Notes: generated from the letters alone by a model not told the origin. Counted from the stretch's first letter, positions 43,704 to 52,851 are shown. The stretch is DNA of 64,000 bases from Pseudophaeobacter sp965641885 (GCA_965641885.1 CBFFKJ010000003.1:10508-74507); one strand, 5' to 3'. Made by a program: numbers and translations.

Positions 43704-44822
43704 CTACCCCTCAAGGCTCACGGGCAGGTCCATCCCGTGCTCTTTCAGCAGGGCATGACGCCGGGCGGTTTTCAGATCCTCTGCGACCATTTCCGCACAC
43801 ATTTCCTGCGTGGTGATCTCAGGCACCCAGCCCAGTTTGTCCTTGGCCTTGGTCGGATCGCCCAGCAGGGTCTCCACCTCGGCGGGGCGGAAATAGCGCG
43901 GGTCAATGCGCAGGATCACATCGCCGACCTTCAGCGCCGGGGCCGCATCGCCGTCGATGGCACTGACGGTGGCGATTTCATCAACGCCGGTGCCGTTAAA
44001 GTCCAGGCTGACGCCAAGTTCGGCCGCCGACCAGATGATGAACTGGCGCACCGAATACTGTTTGCCGGTGGCAATGACAAAATCATCCGGCGCGTCCTGC
44101 TGCAGCATCATCCACTGCATGCGCACATAGTCCTTGGCATGGCCCCAGTCGCGCAGCGCGTCGATATTGCCCATATAAAGACAGTCTTCCAGACCCTGGC
44201 CGATATTGGCCAGCCCGCGGGTGATCTTGCGGGTGACAAAGGTCTCGCCGCGGCGCGGGCTCTCGTGGTTGAACAGAATGCCGTTGCAGGCATACATGCC
44301 ATAGGCCTCGCGGTAATTCACCGTAATCCAATAGGCATACATCTTGGCCACCGCATAGGGGCTGCGCGGATGGAACGGCGTGGTCTCGCGCTGCGGCGTC
44401 TCCTGCACCAGACCATAAAGTTCCGAAGTTGACGCCTGATAAAACCGGGTGGTCTTTTCCATCCCCAGGAAACGGATCGCCTCCAGCAGGCGCAGCGTGC
44501 CCATGGCATCGACATCTGCGGTGTATTCCGGGCTCTCGAAACTCACTGCCACATGGCTCTGTGCGCCGAGGTTATAGACCTCGTCGGGCTGCACATCCTG
44601 CAGGATCCGGGTCAGGTTCGAGGTATCGGTGAGATCGCCGTAGTGCAGTTTGAACCGGGCCTGGTCCACATGCGGATCCTGATAAATATGATCCACCCGC
44701 TGGGTATTGAACGACGAGGCGCGGCGTTTGATGCCATGCACCTCATAGCCTTTGGCCAGCAGGAATTCCGCCAGATACGAGCCATCCTGACCTGTCACAC
44801 CTGTAATCAGGGCTTTTTTCAT
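43704..44822 (-). CDS. gmd: GDP-mannose 4,6-dehydratase
   Basis: A 372-residue SDR that makes GDP-4-keto-6-deoxy-mannose. Motifs: TGVTGQDGSYLAEFL near the N-terminus, RRASSFNTQRVDHIYQD, STSELYG with the catalytic Ser/Thr-Glu, and YAVAKMYAYW. The start is fixed at MKKALITG (44822) by family comparison; 18 upstream codons in frame are discarded. First gene of gmd-fcl-manC. Confidence 0.95.
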   Translation of the reverse strand: MKKALITGVTGQDGSYLAEFLLAKGYEVHGIKRRASSFNTQRVDHIYQDPHVDQARFKLHYGDLTDTSNLTRILQDVQPDEVYNLGAQSHVAVSFESPEYTADVDAMGTLRLLEAIRFLGMEKTTRFYQASTSELYGLVQETPQRETTPFHPRSPYAVAKMYAYWITVNYREAYGMYACNGILFNHESPRRGETFVTRKITRGLANIGQGLEDCLYMGNIDALRDWGHAKDYVRMQWMMLQQDAPDDFVIATGKQYSVRQFIIWSAAELGVSLDFNGTGVDEIATVSAIDGDAAPALKVGDVILRIDPRYFRPAEVETLLGDPTKAKDKLGWVPEITTQEMCAEMVAEDLKTARRHALLKEHGMDLPVSLEG

Positions 44823-45116
44823 CCTGCACATCCTCTTTACGGGGCCCGATCCTTGCCCAGTCCAGGCCCAGCACACCTCTGGTCCATGTCTGGCCCATAT
44901 GTCTGATCCATGTCTGGCTCACTCCGCCCTACACCCCCGAAAAAGGGCTTATGGAGACTGGTGATGGCGCGCCAGCGCGTGTTTGTCCATCCTTGTTTGC
45001 GCGGCGTTCTGCCGTGTTCCGGCCTTGCAGCGTACGGGTCCCTGCCGCCGAAAACATCCTTGACCTTCGCGGCGGGATTGGGAAGACCAGTCCCCAGTCC
45101 CAAAAAGGCCCTGTCC
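44823..45116. other. Gap between gmd and the divergent sulfotransferase gene
   Basis: 294 bp. Holds degenerate 12-bp units based on TCCATGTCTG at 44881-44916 and presumably both promoters. The upstream in-frame extension of the sulfotransferase gene crosses it, but shows no domain and is not accepted. Confidence 0.4.
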
Positions 45117-46001
45117 ATGTCCGTATCTTCCGCGTCCGCATCTTCCGCGCCCTATGTTGCCCAAACCCATTTTTTTGTCGCAGGCCCCCCCAAGGGCGGC
45201 ACCAGTTGGCTCATGCGGCTGTTGGATGCCCACCCAGACTCTGCCTGTTCCGGCGAGGGGCATTATTTTGACCGCTTCTACCCCCTCCTGATGAAAGTCT
45301 TTGAGGACTATCAGCGTGTGCTGCAGCTGGATGCAAAACTGGTCTTCAGCGAAAAGCCCGTGTTGCAGCCCGTGCGCAAAAGCCACGTCTATAGCCAGCT
45401 GCGCCATTTCATGCTGGAGCGGTTTGCCGAATACGACCCCGAAAGCCGCGCCAAGGCCCATGGCGACAAGACCCCCCATAACTGGAAAGACATGACGACC
45501 CTGTTTGCCACCTTCCCAGAGGCACGCCTGGTTTTTATCAACCGCGACCCCCGGGATGCCGCCGTCAGTCTCTTTGGCCATGCCAAACGCCGCCAGCTCT
45601 ACAAGATGGATCCCGAGGGGCCGATTGACCGCGACAAGCTGATCCGCGCCGCCTGCGGCAACTGGATCGGCGTCAACACCAGCCTTGCCGCGCTGCAAAC
45701 AGAGCGCCCCGAGCGGCTGGTGCTGGTGCGCTATGAAGACCTTTTGGCCGATACAGTCACCGAATATGGCCGGATCTGCGCCGCGCTGGGGCTCTCCACC
45801 GATCACAACATTCTGCAGGCGGCGGTGGGTGCCTGCGATTTTCGCAAGGTGAGTGGCCGCAATCCCGGTGAGCGCGACCAGTCGTCGTTTTTCACCTCGG
45901 GCACCAGCGGCAACTGGCAAACCCAGCTGACCCCAGCCGAGGCCGGCGTGGTCGAGGATCTCTGTGGTCATATGATGCCAGCAGCAGGATATGAAATCTG
46001 A
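45117..46001 (+). CDS. PAPS-dependent sulfotransferase
   Basis: A 294-residue sulfotransferase. The 5'-phosphosulfate loop is PPKGGTSWLMRLLDAHP (24-40), followed by GEGHYFDRF. HGDKTPHNW is the region of the catalytic base, and the 3'-phosphate site is FINRDPRDAAVSLFGHAKR. Further on, YEDLLADTVTEYGRICAALGL and RKVSGRNPGE are typical of Sulfotransfer_1 proteins. The start ATG at 45117 has AAGG 8 nt upstream; a longer open extension lacks similarity. Its stop overlaps the likely region of initiation of the next gene. Divergent from gmd. Confidence 0.87.
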   Translation: MSVSSASASSAPYVAQTHFFVAGPPKGGTSWLMRLLDAHPDSACSGEGHYFDRFYPLLMKVFEDYQRVLQLDAKLVFSEKPVLQPVRKSHVYSQLRHFMLERFAEYDPESRAKAHGDKTPHNWKDMTTLFATFPEARLVFINRDPRDAAVSLFGHAKRRQLYKMDPEGPIDRDKLIRAACGNWIGVNTSLAALQTERPERLVLVRYEDLLADTVTEYGRICAALGLSTDHNILQAAVGACDFRKVSGRNPGERDQSSFFTSGTSGNWQTQLTPAEAGVVEDLCGHMMPAAGYEI

Positions 46002-46114
46002 AACCGCCCGCCGCCTTCCCCAAACAAAACGACCCCAGACAAGACAGGCCTGAGGTTCAGGCGGATATTCTCTGGCTGGGCGCGCATAAAACCGGCACCA
46101 CCGCGCTGCAGGAC

Positions 46115-46924
46115 ATGCTGGCGCGCGCCGCCCCGGATCTGGCAGGCCAGGGCATCCACTATACCGAGATGGAGCAGTTCCGCAGTCAGGTCACCCGCCC
46201 CCTGCTCTATCATGACCATGCCGCGCGCCCGCTTGAGGCGCCGCCCAAAGTGGCGGGGCGGCATGTGTTTTTTGATGAAAACATTCTGGCGCTGGTTCAG
46301 GATGTTCTGGCACCCTCAGGGCTGTATCCCGAGGGTGCCGAACGCGCCCTAAAAATCGCAACAGCGCTGCAGCTGCAGGCGCCGGTTCTGGTGCTCGGCA
46401 TCCGGAATTTTGCCGACTATCTGCCCTCGCTCTATTGTGAGGCGCTGAAATCCACCCCCTTCACACCCTTCGCGCGGTTTTGCGTCACCGCCCTTGCCAC
46501 CCTGTCCTGGGCCGAGCTGGTCGAGCGCCTCGCCTGCGCCTTTCCACAGTCGCCCATATTGGTCTACCGGGCCGAGGATCTGCGCCAGCGCGAGGCCGAG
46601 CTGCTGACCTGGGTGACCGGCGGGCAGATCAGCGCCCTGCCGCAGCCCGGCAAAAGCCAGCGTCAGGGGTTTTCCGATGCCGCCGTGCGCGCGCTGCACC
46701 AGCTTGCAAAAGACCGTACTCTGGGGTCAGATGGGGATTGTGCAGCAGAGAATCCTGTGGGGTTTGATGATCTTGCCGCCTGTCTTGAGGCCCACCCCAG
46801 AGGTGCCCACAGTCCCGCCTATGCGCCCTGGAGCGCCAGCGAACGCCAGACGCTGGATCTGATATACGAGCTGGATGTCGCGCGGCTACATTCCCTGGAC
46901 CGCACCACATTGTGGAGACCCTAA
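46115..46924 (+). CDS. P-loop sulfotransferase-like protein with displaced or frameshifted 5' end
   Basis: The first standard start in frame is 46115 (269 residues), but the frame is open from 45995. The upstream codons encode ILWLGAHKTGTTALQD, the PAPS-binding loop of KTGTT-type sulfotransferases (codons 46067-46114). So the true protein must start upstream, where this frame has no ATG, GTG or TTG. An ATG at 45991 overlapping the previous gene's stop reads 20 codons (MKSETARRLPQTK...) in another frame before stopping at 46051, so a +1 frameshift near 46018-46050 (CCCC/AAAA runs) would join them. Alternatives are an ATT start at 46067 or a sequencing error. Later residues RNFADYLPSLYCEALKS fit the 3'-phosphate site. 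Confidence 0.65.
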   Translation: MLARAAPDLAGQGIHYTEMEQFRSQVTRPLLYHDHAARPLEAPPKVAGRHVFFDENILALVQDVLAPSGLYPEGAERALKIATALQLQAPVLVLGIRNFADYLPSLYCEALKSTPFTPFARFCVTALATLSWAELVERLACAFPQSPILVYRAEDLRQREAELLTWVTGGQISALPQPGKSQRQGFSDAAVRALHQLAKDRTLGSDGDCAAENPVGFDDLAACLEAHPRGAHSPAYAPWSASERQTLDLIYELDVARLHSLDRTTLWRP

Positions 46925-46940
46925 AGCGCCGGTTAGAGCC

Positions 46941-48161
46941 TTATTTCCGCCGCTCGGCCTGCAGCGCGGCCAAGGCCTCAAACGCGGCGACTTCCCGCTC
47001 GGCATCCGCCCAGTGCCGCACCGCCTGCAGGGTTTCTGCGCGCTGGTGTGCTGCCTGTTCCACCTGATCCAGCCGCAGGGTCACGGCCTCAAGACGGCGC
47101 AGGGTTTCCTGGCCACGCCAGTCCGCCACCACCGCAGCACTATCTCCCTTGGCAAGCGCCCGGGCCATCGCCCAGCTGCGCTGCGCCACCGGGCAGTCCC
47201 GCAGCTCTTGCCAGTCTGCCTGCGGGATCACAGACAGGACTTCTTCGGCGCGACAGGCATAGGACCAATAGGCCTGCGGCCGCAAACGCTCCACGTGCCA
47301 GGCCATGTTCTCCAACAGCCAGCGCAGCGCGCCCGCCCGGTAGCTCGCATCCGGCAGGGCAGCGATGATCGCCTCATAGTGAGAGAAAAAGGCCTCAAGC
47401 TCGGCCCCCTGCGCCGCCATGGTCTGCCCCACCCGGTTCACCCGGTGAAAACACAGCCCCCGATCAACAAAGACGATAGTCTCCGCCGCCAGGCAGACAC
47501 GCCAGTGAAACGGGTTGTCCTCGTAGAAAAACGGCCCCTCAGGAAAGCGAATGGCGTGGTCTTGCAAAAAGCTGGTGCGATAGATCTTGCGCCAGGGCAC
47601 CCCGATCATCCGCAGCGCCAGATCGCGGCGCGCCTCAGGGGTCCGGGCGCGGGAGACCTCGTGCCACAAAGGCTGGTCCGTCGGTGCACTGATCTGGGCA
47701 CTCACCTGCGCACTGACTTGAGCGCTGGCCTGAGCACTGATCTGGGCGCTGACCTGCTCAGCGGCCTCGTCATAGAGACTGTAGTTGGCGATCAGCAGAT
47801 CACAATCGCCGCGCTCAAACCGCCTGCGCGCGGCGCGAAATCCTTCGGCGTTGAGCCAGTCATCGCCATCAACAAAAAACACCGCCGCACGGCGCACCTC
47901 TTGCAGGCCGATATTGGCCGGGATGCCAACGCCGCCCTCGGTATTGGCCCCCAGAAAGACCGGGCAGACCTCGACCCCCTCCAGCGGTTCGTTCCGGGCC
48001 AGCCAGTCGGTGACCTCCTCAAGGGTGTGATCAGTGGAGCCATCATCGACCAGAATCAGCTGGTCACCGGGCTGCAGGCAGGGCCGCAGACTGTCGAGGC
48101 AGCTGCCAATGTAGTCTTCGATATTGTAGCTGGTCACGATAAAGGAAAACTGCATCACCAC
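46941..48161 (-). CDS. Glycosyltransferase family 2
   Basis: A 406-residue GT-A glycosyltransferase. The N-terminus FSFIVTSYNIEDYIGSCLDSL, LVDDGSTDHT and the metal motif VDGDDWLN are all intact. The C-terminal third is helical and continues to an Arg/Glu-rich end. Residues around 145-170 carry a tetrapeptide repeat (SAQI/SAQV/SAQA) encoded by six 12-bp DNA repeats (47687-47758). Its start overlaps the upstream glycosyltransferase gene by 7 bp. Part of a coupled three-gene unit 49722 to 46941. Confidence 0.88.
   Translation of the reverse strand: MVMQFSFIVTSYNIEDYIGSCLDSLRPCLQPGDQLILVDDGSTDHTLEEVTDWLARNEPLEGVEVCPVFLGANTEGGVGIPANIGLQEVRRAAVFFVDGDDWLNAEGFRAARRRFERGDCDLLIANYSLYDEAAEQVSAQISAQASAQVSAQVSAQISAPTDQPLWHEVSRARTPEARRDLALRMIGVPWRKIYRTSFLQDHAIRFPEGPFFYEDNPFHWRVCLAAETIVFVDRGLCFHRVNRVGQTMAAQGAELEAFFSHYEAIIAALPDASYRAGALRWLLENMAWHVERLRPQAYWSYACRAEEVLSVIPQADWQELRDCPVAQRSWAMARALAKGDSAAVVADWRGQETLRRLEAVTLRLDQVEQAAHQRAETLQAVRHWADAEREVAAFEALAALQAERRK
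47687..47758. repeat. Six 12-bp repeats inside a glycosyltransferase gene
   Basis: Units start at 47687, 47699, 47711, 47723, 47735 and 47747 with C(A/G)CT; units 1 and 5 are identical (CACTGATCTGGG). In frame, they encode repeated SAQ(I/V/A) tetrapeptides, probably a tolerant surface loop or helix. Confidence 0.8.
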
Positions 48162-49192
48162 CCCCGCCGGATATGGGCATTGATCTGGCGCGCAAGATCC
48201 GGATCCTGCGCCGCGACAAAGCTGATCGTGGCCGTGCTGTGCTGCGCCAGCAGGAACTGGCTGACCTTCTGATGAAAGCTCTCGCGGTACTGCGCATCGA
48301 GACGCTGCAAGATCCAGTCGAACAAGCGGATATAAAAGCGCACCAGCGGCACCAGAAACAGCACTTCATTTCCGGTCTGGTGCAGGATCGCATGCAGCGG
48401 CGTCAGGGCCTCAAAGACATGCAGGCGTTCGCCGCCGCGCCGATTGGTCAGCCGGGTGCCATTTTCGGCGACAAAATGCTCGCAGCCCAATTGCGTGGTG
48501 GCAAAGACGCGCTCGGCCCTGAGGAAACTGCTCCAATGCAGCTCGATATCGTTGTGCACCAGAATTTCAGTACAGCGGATGTTGTGCTCACGCAGAAACC
48601 CGGTGCGGTAGATCTTGTTCCAGGGATAGGCCGCCACCATCGCCAGCGTTGCGACCTCTGCGGGGTCCAACTGGCGGGGGCTGTCCAGATCGCCAGCCTG
48701 GCCATCAGCCTGGCCAGCAACCAGTGCGTCCCAGAGGAGCTGGTCCGACACCATTGGCCCCGGCACGCCCCCATCGGCCCGGCTGCGGCTGTCGATATGC
48801 CTGAAAATGCAGAAATCAAACGCCATGTTGTCCATGCCATGAGACAGGCTCTGGATCAGACGGGGGAAATCCGGGCTCAGCAGATCATCCGAGTCAAAGA
48901 ATATCACATGGTCGCTTGTCACCTCTGCCAGCGCCTGATTACGCGCATGCCCGGCGCCGCGCTGCTCAGGGCTGAGCAGATAGGTCACGCCCATGGCCGC
49001 CTCGTCAAAGCCAAGATCGGCAGGGCGGCAGGTAACATCACTGGCATCACGGCTGGCATCACGGCTGGCATCATCACTGGCATCATCCGAGACAATGATC
49101 TGATCAAACACAGCCATATCCTGCAGCTGCCGCAACAGCCGGGTCAGCCCCTCAGGGTCATTGTAAACCGGAATAATGATGGAAAGGGTCAT
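48155..49192 (-). CDS. Glycosyltransferase family 2
   Basis: A 345-residue GT-A enzyme: SIIIPVYNDPEGLTRLLRQL, FDQIIVSDD, RGAGHARNQAL and the metal motif FFDSDDLLSPDF are clear. Directly after the conserved SDD, a run DDASDDASRDASRDAS interrupts the usual SxD-STDG region; it is encoded by 12-bp repeats (49034-49080) and may affect nucleotide binding. It overlaps the neighbours by 7 bp (downstream) and 4 bp (upstream), a tight operon. Confidence 0.87.
   Translation of the reverse strand: MTLSIIIPVYNDPEGLTRLLRQLQDMAVFDQIIVSDDASDDASRDASRDASDVTCRPADLGFDEAAMGVTYLLSPEQRGAGHARNQALAEVTSDHVIFFDSDDLLSPDFPRLIQSLSHGMDNMAFDFCIFRHIDSRSRADGGVPGPMVSDQLLWDALVAGQADGQAGDLDSPRQLDPAEVATLAMVAAYPWNKIYRTGFLREHNIRCTEILVHNDIELHWSSFLRAERVFATTQLGCEHFVAENGTRLTNRRGGERLHVFEALTPLHAILHQTGNEVLFLVPLVRFYIRLFDWILQRLDAQYRESFHQKVSQFLLAQHSTATISFVAAQDPDLARQINAHIRRGW
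49034..49080. repeat. 12-bp repeats inside a glycosyltransferase gene
   Basis: CATCACGGCTGG occurs exactly twice (49045-49056, 49057-49068), flanked by the related CATCACTGG (49035-49043 region) and CATCATCACTGG (49069-49080). In frame they encode DDAS/RDAS tetrapeptides next to the nucleotide-binding motif. Confidence 0.8.
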
Positions 49193-49722
49193 ACCCCAAA
49201 GAGACGAAGATCAATGAGCTGCAACTGGCGCAAATCCGGTGGGAAAAACAGTACCAGCTCCCGCCAGGGGGCCTGAGGCGGAATATCGTCGCGCTCTTCC
49301 AGCTTGATCAGATCCGCATGGGTGCTGGTGGCGTTATAAGACACCACCCGTTTGCCAAAGAAAGCATCGACAAAGCCACCCTCGACGCCGCTGCGCAGGC
49401 AGGCGCGCAGAGTAATGGTATCTTCGGCCCGGGTCTTGCACACCAGACCCAGAATATCGCGGTGGCTCTGGTCGAACTCCCCCAGGGTGATGTTCAGCGA
49501 CAGCCATTGCCCCGGACGCGTGGTCGCAAGATCCAGCGTCATCAGCTCACCGGGGCGGCTGGTCAGCTTGATCTTGGTATCGCTGGCAGGGTCCACCGAC
49601 AGGAAGATCCCCGGCGCAAAGCGGTCGTCCGGCGCCACGACGGTCTCGACCTCAAGGGCCCGCAGCACCGCCAGAGCGTGGTTCGCCTGCGCTTCTGCGC
49701 CAAAATCGACATTATGTTCCAT
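49189..49722 (-). CDS. Unknown 177-residue protein coupled to glycosyltransferases
   Basis: Not recognised. No signal peptide, membrane segment or known motif. Alternating hydrophobic residues (GIFLSVDPASDTKIKLTSRPGELMTLDLATTRPGQWLSLNITLG; PWRELVLFFPPDLRQLQLIDLRLFGV) suggest a beta-sandwich, possibly carbohydrate binding. It overlaps the downstream GT2 gene by 4 bp and leads a three-gene coupled unit, so it probably helps or regulates those enzymes. Confidence 0.7.
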   Translation of the reverse strand: MEHNVDFGAEAQANHALAVLRALEVETVVAPDDRFAPGIFLSVDPASDTKIKLTSRPGELMTLDLATTRPGQWLSLNITLGEFDQSHRDILGLVCKTRAEDTITLRACLRSGVEGGFVDAFFGKRVVSYNATSTHADLIKLEERDDIPPQAPWRELVLFFPPDLRQLQLIDLRLFGV

Positions 49723-49878
49723 GGGGCCTCTGACAACTGCCGGAGATCAGGATCTCCGAGGGGTTCAATGCTAAACTATAGGGGGATGTTTAGACGAGTT
49801 CTCTTTTGGACTTCAAGAGCTGCCTGAGGCAGGTGCAGGCAGGTGGGAGACACTTTCACGGGAGTTTTTACGGGACCG

Positions 49879-52767
49879 TCAGCGCAGCTGGCGCATCCGG
49901 TCCCGCGCCAGAGCCTGAATGGTTTGCAGCACCTGCCGGGCCCGGTGGTCCACCGTATGGTGCAGCTGCACCAGCTGCTGCAGATTGCGCGCCTTGTGCT
50001 GCCGCTCGGCGTCATGATGCAGATAATGGCGCACCGCCTCTTCTACCTCCTGCGGGCTGTCACAGGTGACGACATTGCCCATAAAGACCTCCTCGCCCGC
50101 AAAACGGTCAGAGACCACCAGCGCCCCGGCCAGGCCTGCGTCCATGATCCGGTTCGACACAAAGCCTTCGCGGGCCATATCCGCCCAATGGTCATTCAGC
50201 ACGATCTTGGAGGCGCGGTAATAGGCCGCCAGCCGGTCATTGGGCACATGGGTTCCCAGCACATAGCGTTTGGGGATCAGCCCCTCCCATTCGGCGCCAT
50301 AAATGGCGACGGGAAGGTCGCGCGCGACACAGGCCGCCGGCATCCAGCGCGCGGTTTTGCGCGAATTGCCGACAAACAGCAGATCATGCCGCGGCACGCC
50401 CTGCAGGTCGACCTGATCATGAAACACATGCGGGTCAGCACATTGCAACATATTCGAGGCCTGCGGGCCAAACCGGGCAATCACCTGCTCGGCATAGGGG
50501 TAGGACGCGGTAAAGACATGGTCAAAAGCCGCCATTTCCTCAAAACTGACCCGGCTGGGGTGACTGATGTGCCACATAAGATTGATGTGCTCAGGGCGCG
50601 GCGCATAAGGCGTGGTGCCGCGCAGGATCAGGGCCACGTCGTCTTCGGGATGGTCATGGTACCAGTCGGGCAGGATATCGACCCGGGTGCGACAGCCCAG
50701 CCGCTCAAGCGCCCGCGCCAGGCTGTTGGCCAGATGCAGATCCCCCCAGCGGTGTTTGAATTCGGGCTTGGGCGCAGGCACCTTAAGCGCGATCTGAAAA
50801 CTGTCCTGCTGCCAGTACAGCCGCTCATTGCGGTGCTTCACCTGCAGCGCCCGCCGCTGCTGCGGCACCGCGTCGTCCGCCTGCCGGTCCTCCAGCCTCT
50901 CTGCCAGTTGCAACGCCCACTTTGAGACCCCGGTATAGTCCAGGAAAAACGGCGCCTGCCCGGCCGTGGCGCGCAGGATGAAATCCCAGCTGGCGAGATC
51001 TCCCAGCGCCGTATCAAAACGCAGACCCAGATCATCCGTCAGCTCACGGCGATGGGTGAAAACCGACAGGTCCAGAAGATCTGCCGCCACCAGCGCGGCG
51101 CGGTCATAACAGGGGCCCGTCAGCTGTGTCTCGCCCAGCCTGGCGCCAGAACGGCCAGAACGAACAGAACGGACCAGGCCACTATAGAGGCTCTCCGCCT
51201 CAGGGGCGCGATCATAGGCGGCAGCAACCTGCGCCAGATAGCCGGGCCGCCAGAACGTCGTGCAGTCGAAATAACAGATGATATCCCCGCGCGCATGGTC
51301 AAGCGCCAGATTGCGCGCCGCTGCCGCCTCGCCCGCAGCCACCGCCATCAGGCGCAAATACCCTGCCGCAATCTCATCGGCAAAGCGCTGGGTGATCTGG
51401 CGCAGCGCAAGATCAGACCGCCCCAGATCCACCAGCAGGATCTCATGCGCAGGATGGCTTTGCTGCAACAGGCACGCAAGCCGGTCCTCCAGCCCCGCCT
51501 GCCAGGTTGGCAGCGTCACCACGACAGAGATCCGGGTGCGGGATCGCTGGAGTACATCCTCCAAAACAGGCTCTATTATGGGGGATTTCTGGCAGGCCTG
51601 TTCATAGGGCAGGTCCACCGCCAGCATGTCAAACCGGGTCTGGACCAGCCCCGGCAGCAACCCCAGAACGCGTTCGATCGCATGTGCCAGGGTGCCACAG
51701 ATCTGGCCTTCCTCGGTGGGGAAATCGTCAAACCGCAGGCCGAGATCAAACAGCGGCGCCAGCAGGGCGGTCCTGCAGCAAAAGAACGAGCCGGCCGGAA
51801 AATCCGGGCAGATCGGCGGCGGCGCGGTGGTGCCCATCCGCAGGCAGAGGTTCTCGACCAGATCCCTGACCTTGCCGTAGTTCGGCGCCCGGCGCAGCTG
51901 CGGCCAGTATCCCGGCGCCACCATGCCCAGCTCGGGGTCCTGCTCCAGCAGGTCCAGCATCTGAACTGCCACCGCCTCAGAGCCCAGCAGATTATGGCCA
52001 AGGAACTGGAACCAGTCCCGGTGCTGTGAGTCATGACCCGATTTTTTGCTGTGCAGATGCAGGAACAGATCCGCCGCCTGGATCTCGGCCTGAAAATTGA
52101 CCAGCCAGGAGGCCACATCCCGGCCCCGGTTGGGGCCACAGCGCACCGTCACTGCGCGCGCAAGAGGCAGTCCGGTGGCAAAGACCTTATGCACCCAAAG
52201 CTCATCCACGCCGTCCTGCACCGAGACCAGCAGATCAAAGGCGCGGTGCAGCCGCGCCAGCAGCTGCACCATGGTGTCGATCATATCGGGGTAGAACAGA
52301 TGCACATGCACAGCCAGCCCGGCGGCTGCCGGGTCTGACTGAAGTTCTGACTGGGATTCTGGCCGCGTTTGAGGCAGCAGGCTTGCAGGCACCACAGGCG
52401 CAGCCCCAAAACCAAGGATATGTTTCACCGGGCCGTATTCCCGGCGGCCAAACCGCTGCAGATCCGGATTGCTCCAGGCCTGATCGCGAAAGAACGGCAT
52501 CGGGAGCAGCTCTGCCTCGATGCCAAACTCAAGAAAGTGCAAAAACGGGTTCAGCCCCGCCGCCTGCACCTGCGGATTGGCGGCGACATAGCCAAGCGGG
52601 TCAAACCAGCGGCAGGGAGACAGTCCCAGCCGCCAGCCCTGCGCCAGGAAATGCGCCGCGGGCGCCAGCCCCTCTACCAGGCCGTCTACCAGTGCGATAT
52701 CAGCCTGGGACAGATAAAATTCGACATCAAAGTGATGGTGAAACAGCGCGTCCAGCGATTGCCGCAT
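49879..52767 (-). CDS. Multidomain glycosyltransferase: RgpF-like, GT2-like and GT4-like modules
   Basis: A 962-residue cytoplasmic protein. Residues about 1-95 carry two copies of the HFLxxGWRxGLSPxxxFD-type repeat also found in the 1316-residue protein at 56307. Residues about 150-410 match rhamnan synthesis protein F (VHLFYPDMIDTMVQLL, NRGRDVASWLVNF, LFLHLHSKKS, LGMVAPGYWP, FPAGSFF). Residues about 413-600 are GT2-like (ISVVVTLPTWQAGLEDRLACLLQQSHPAHEILLVD; DIICYFDCTTFW). Residues about 670-950 are GT4-like (HRWGDLHLANSLARAL, NLMWHISHPSRVS, LLFVGNSRKTARW, NRIMDAGLAGALVVSDRF). The RgpF part suggests rhamnose transfer, matching the rfb operon. The metal motif of the GT2 part (FDCTTF) looks degenerate. 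Confidence 0.85.
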   Translation of the reverse strand: MRQSLDALFHHHFDVEFYLSQADIALVDGLVEGLAPAAHFLAQGWRLGLSPCRWFDPLGYVAANPQVQAAGLNPFLHFLEFGIEAELLPMPFFRDQAWSNPDLQRFGRREYGPVKHILGFGAAPVVPASLLPQTRPESQSELQSDPAAAGLAVHVHLFYPDMIDTMVQLLARLHRAFDLLVSVQDGVDELWVHKVFATGLPLARAVTVRCGPNRGRDVASWLVNFQAEIQAADLFLHLHSKKSGHDSQHRDWFQFLGHNLLGSEAVAVQMLDLLEQDPELGMVAPGYWPQLRRAPNYGKVRDLVENLCLRMGTTAPPPICPDFPAGSFFCCRTALLAPLFDLGLRFDDFPTEEGQICGTLAHAIERVLGLLPGLVQTRFDMLAVDLPYEQACQKSPIIEPVLEDVLQRSRTRISVVVTLPTWQAGLEDRLACLLQQSHPAHEILLVDLGRSDLALRQITQRFADEIAAGYLRLMAVAAGEAAAARNLALDHARGDIICYFDCTTFWRPGYLAQVAAAYDRAPEAESLYSGLVRSVRSGRSGARLGETQLTGPCYDRAALVAADLLDLSVFTHRRELTDDLGLRFDTALGDLASWDFILRATAGQAPFFLDYTGVSKWALQLAERLEDRQADDAVPQQRRALQVKHRNERLYWQQDSFQIALKVPAPKPEFKHRWGDLHLANSLARALERLGCRTRVDILPDWYHDHPEDDVALILRGTTPYAPRPEHINLMWHISHPSRVSFEEMAAFDHVFTASYPYAEQVIARFGPQASNMLQCADPHVFHDQVDLQGVPRHDLLFVGNSRKTARWMPAACVARDLPVAIYGAEWEGLIPKRYVLGTHVPNDRLAAYYRASKIVLNDHWADMAREGFVSNRIMDAGLAGALVVSDRFAGEEVFMGNVVTCDSPQEVEEAVRHYLHHDAERQHKARNLQQLVQLHHTVDHRARQVLQTIQALARDRMRQLR

Positions 52768-52851
52768 TCTCAGGTTCCGTCTTGTTTGGGGCCTCGTTTC
52801 AGGGCCTCATTTCAGGAACGGGCAAAGCCCTGCCTCGTTCTGAGCCTGAGC

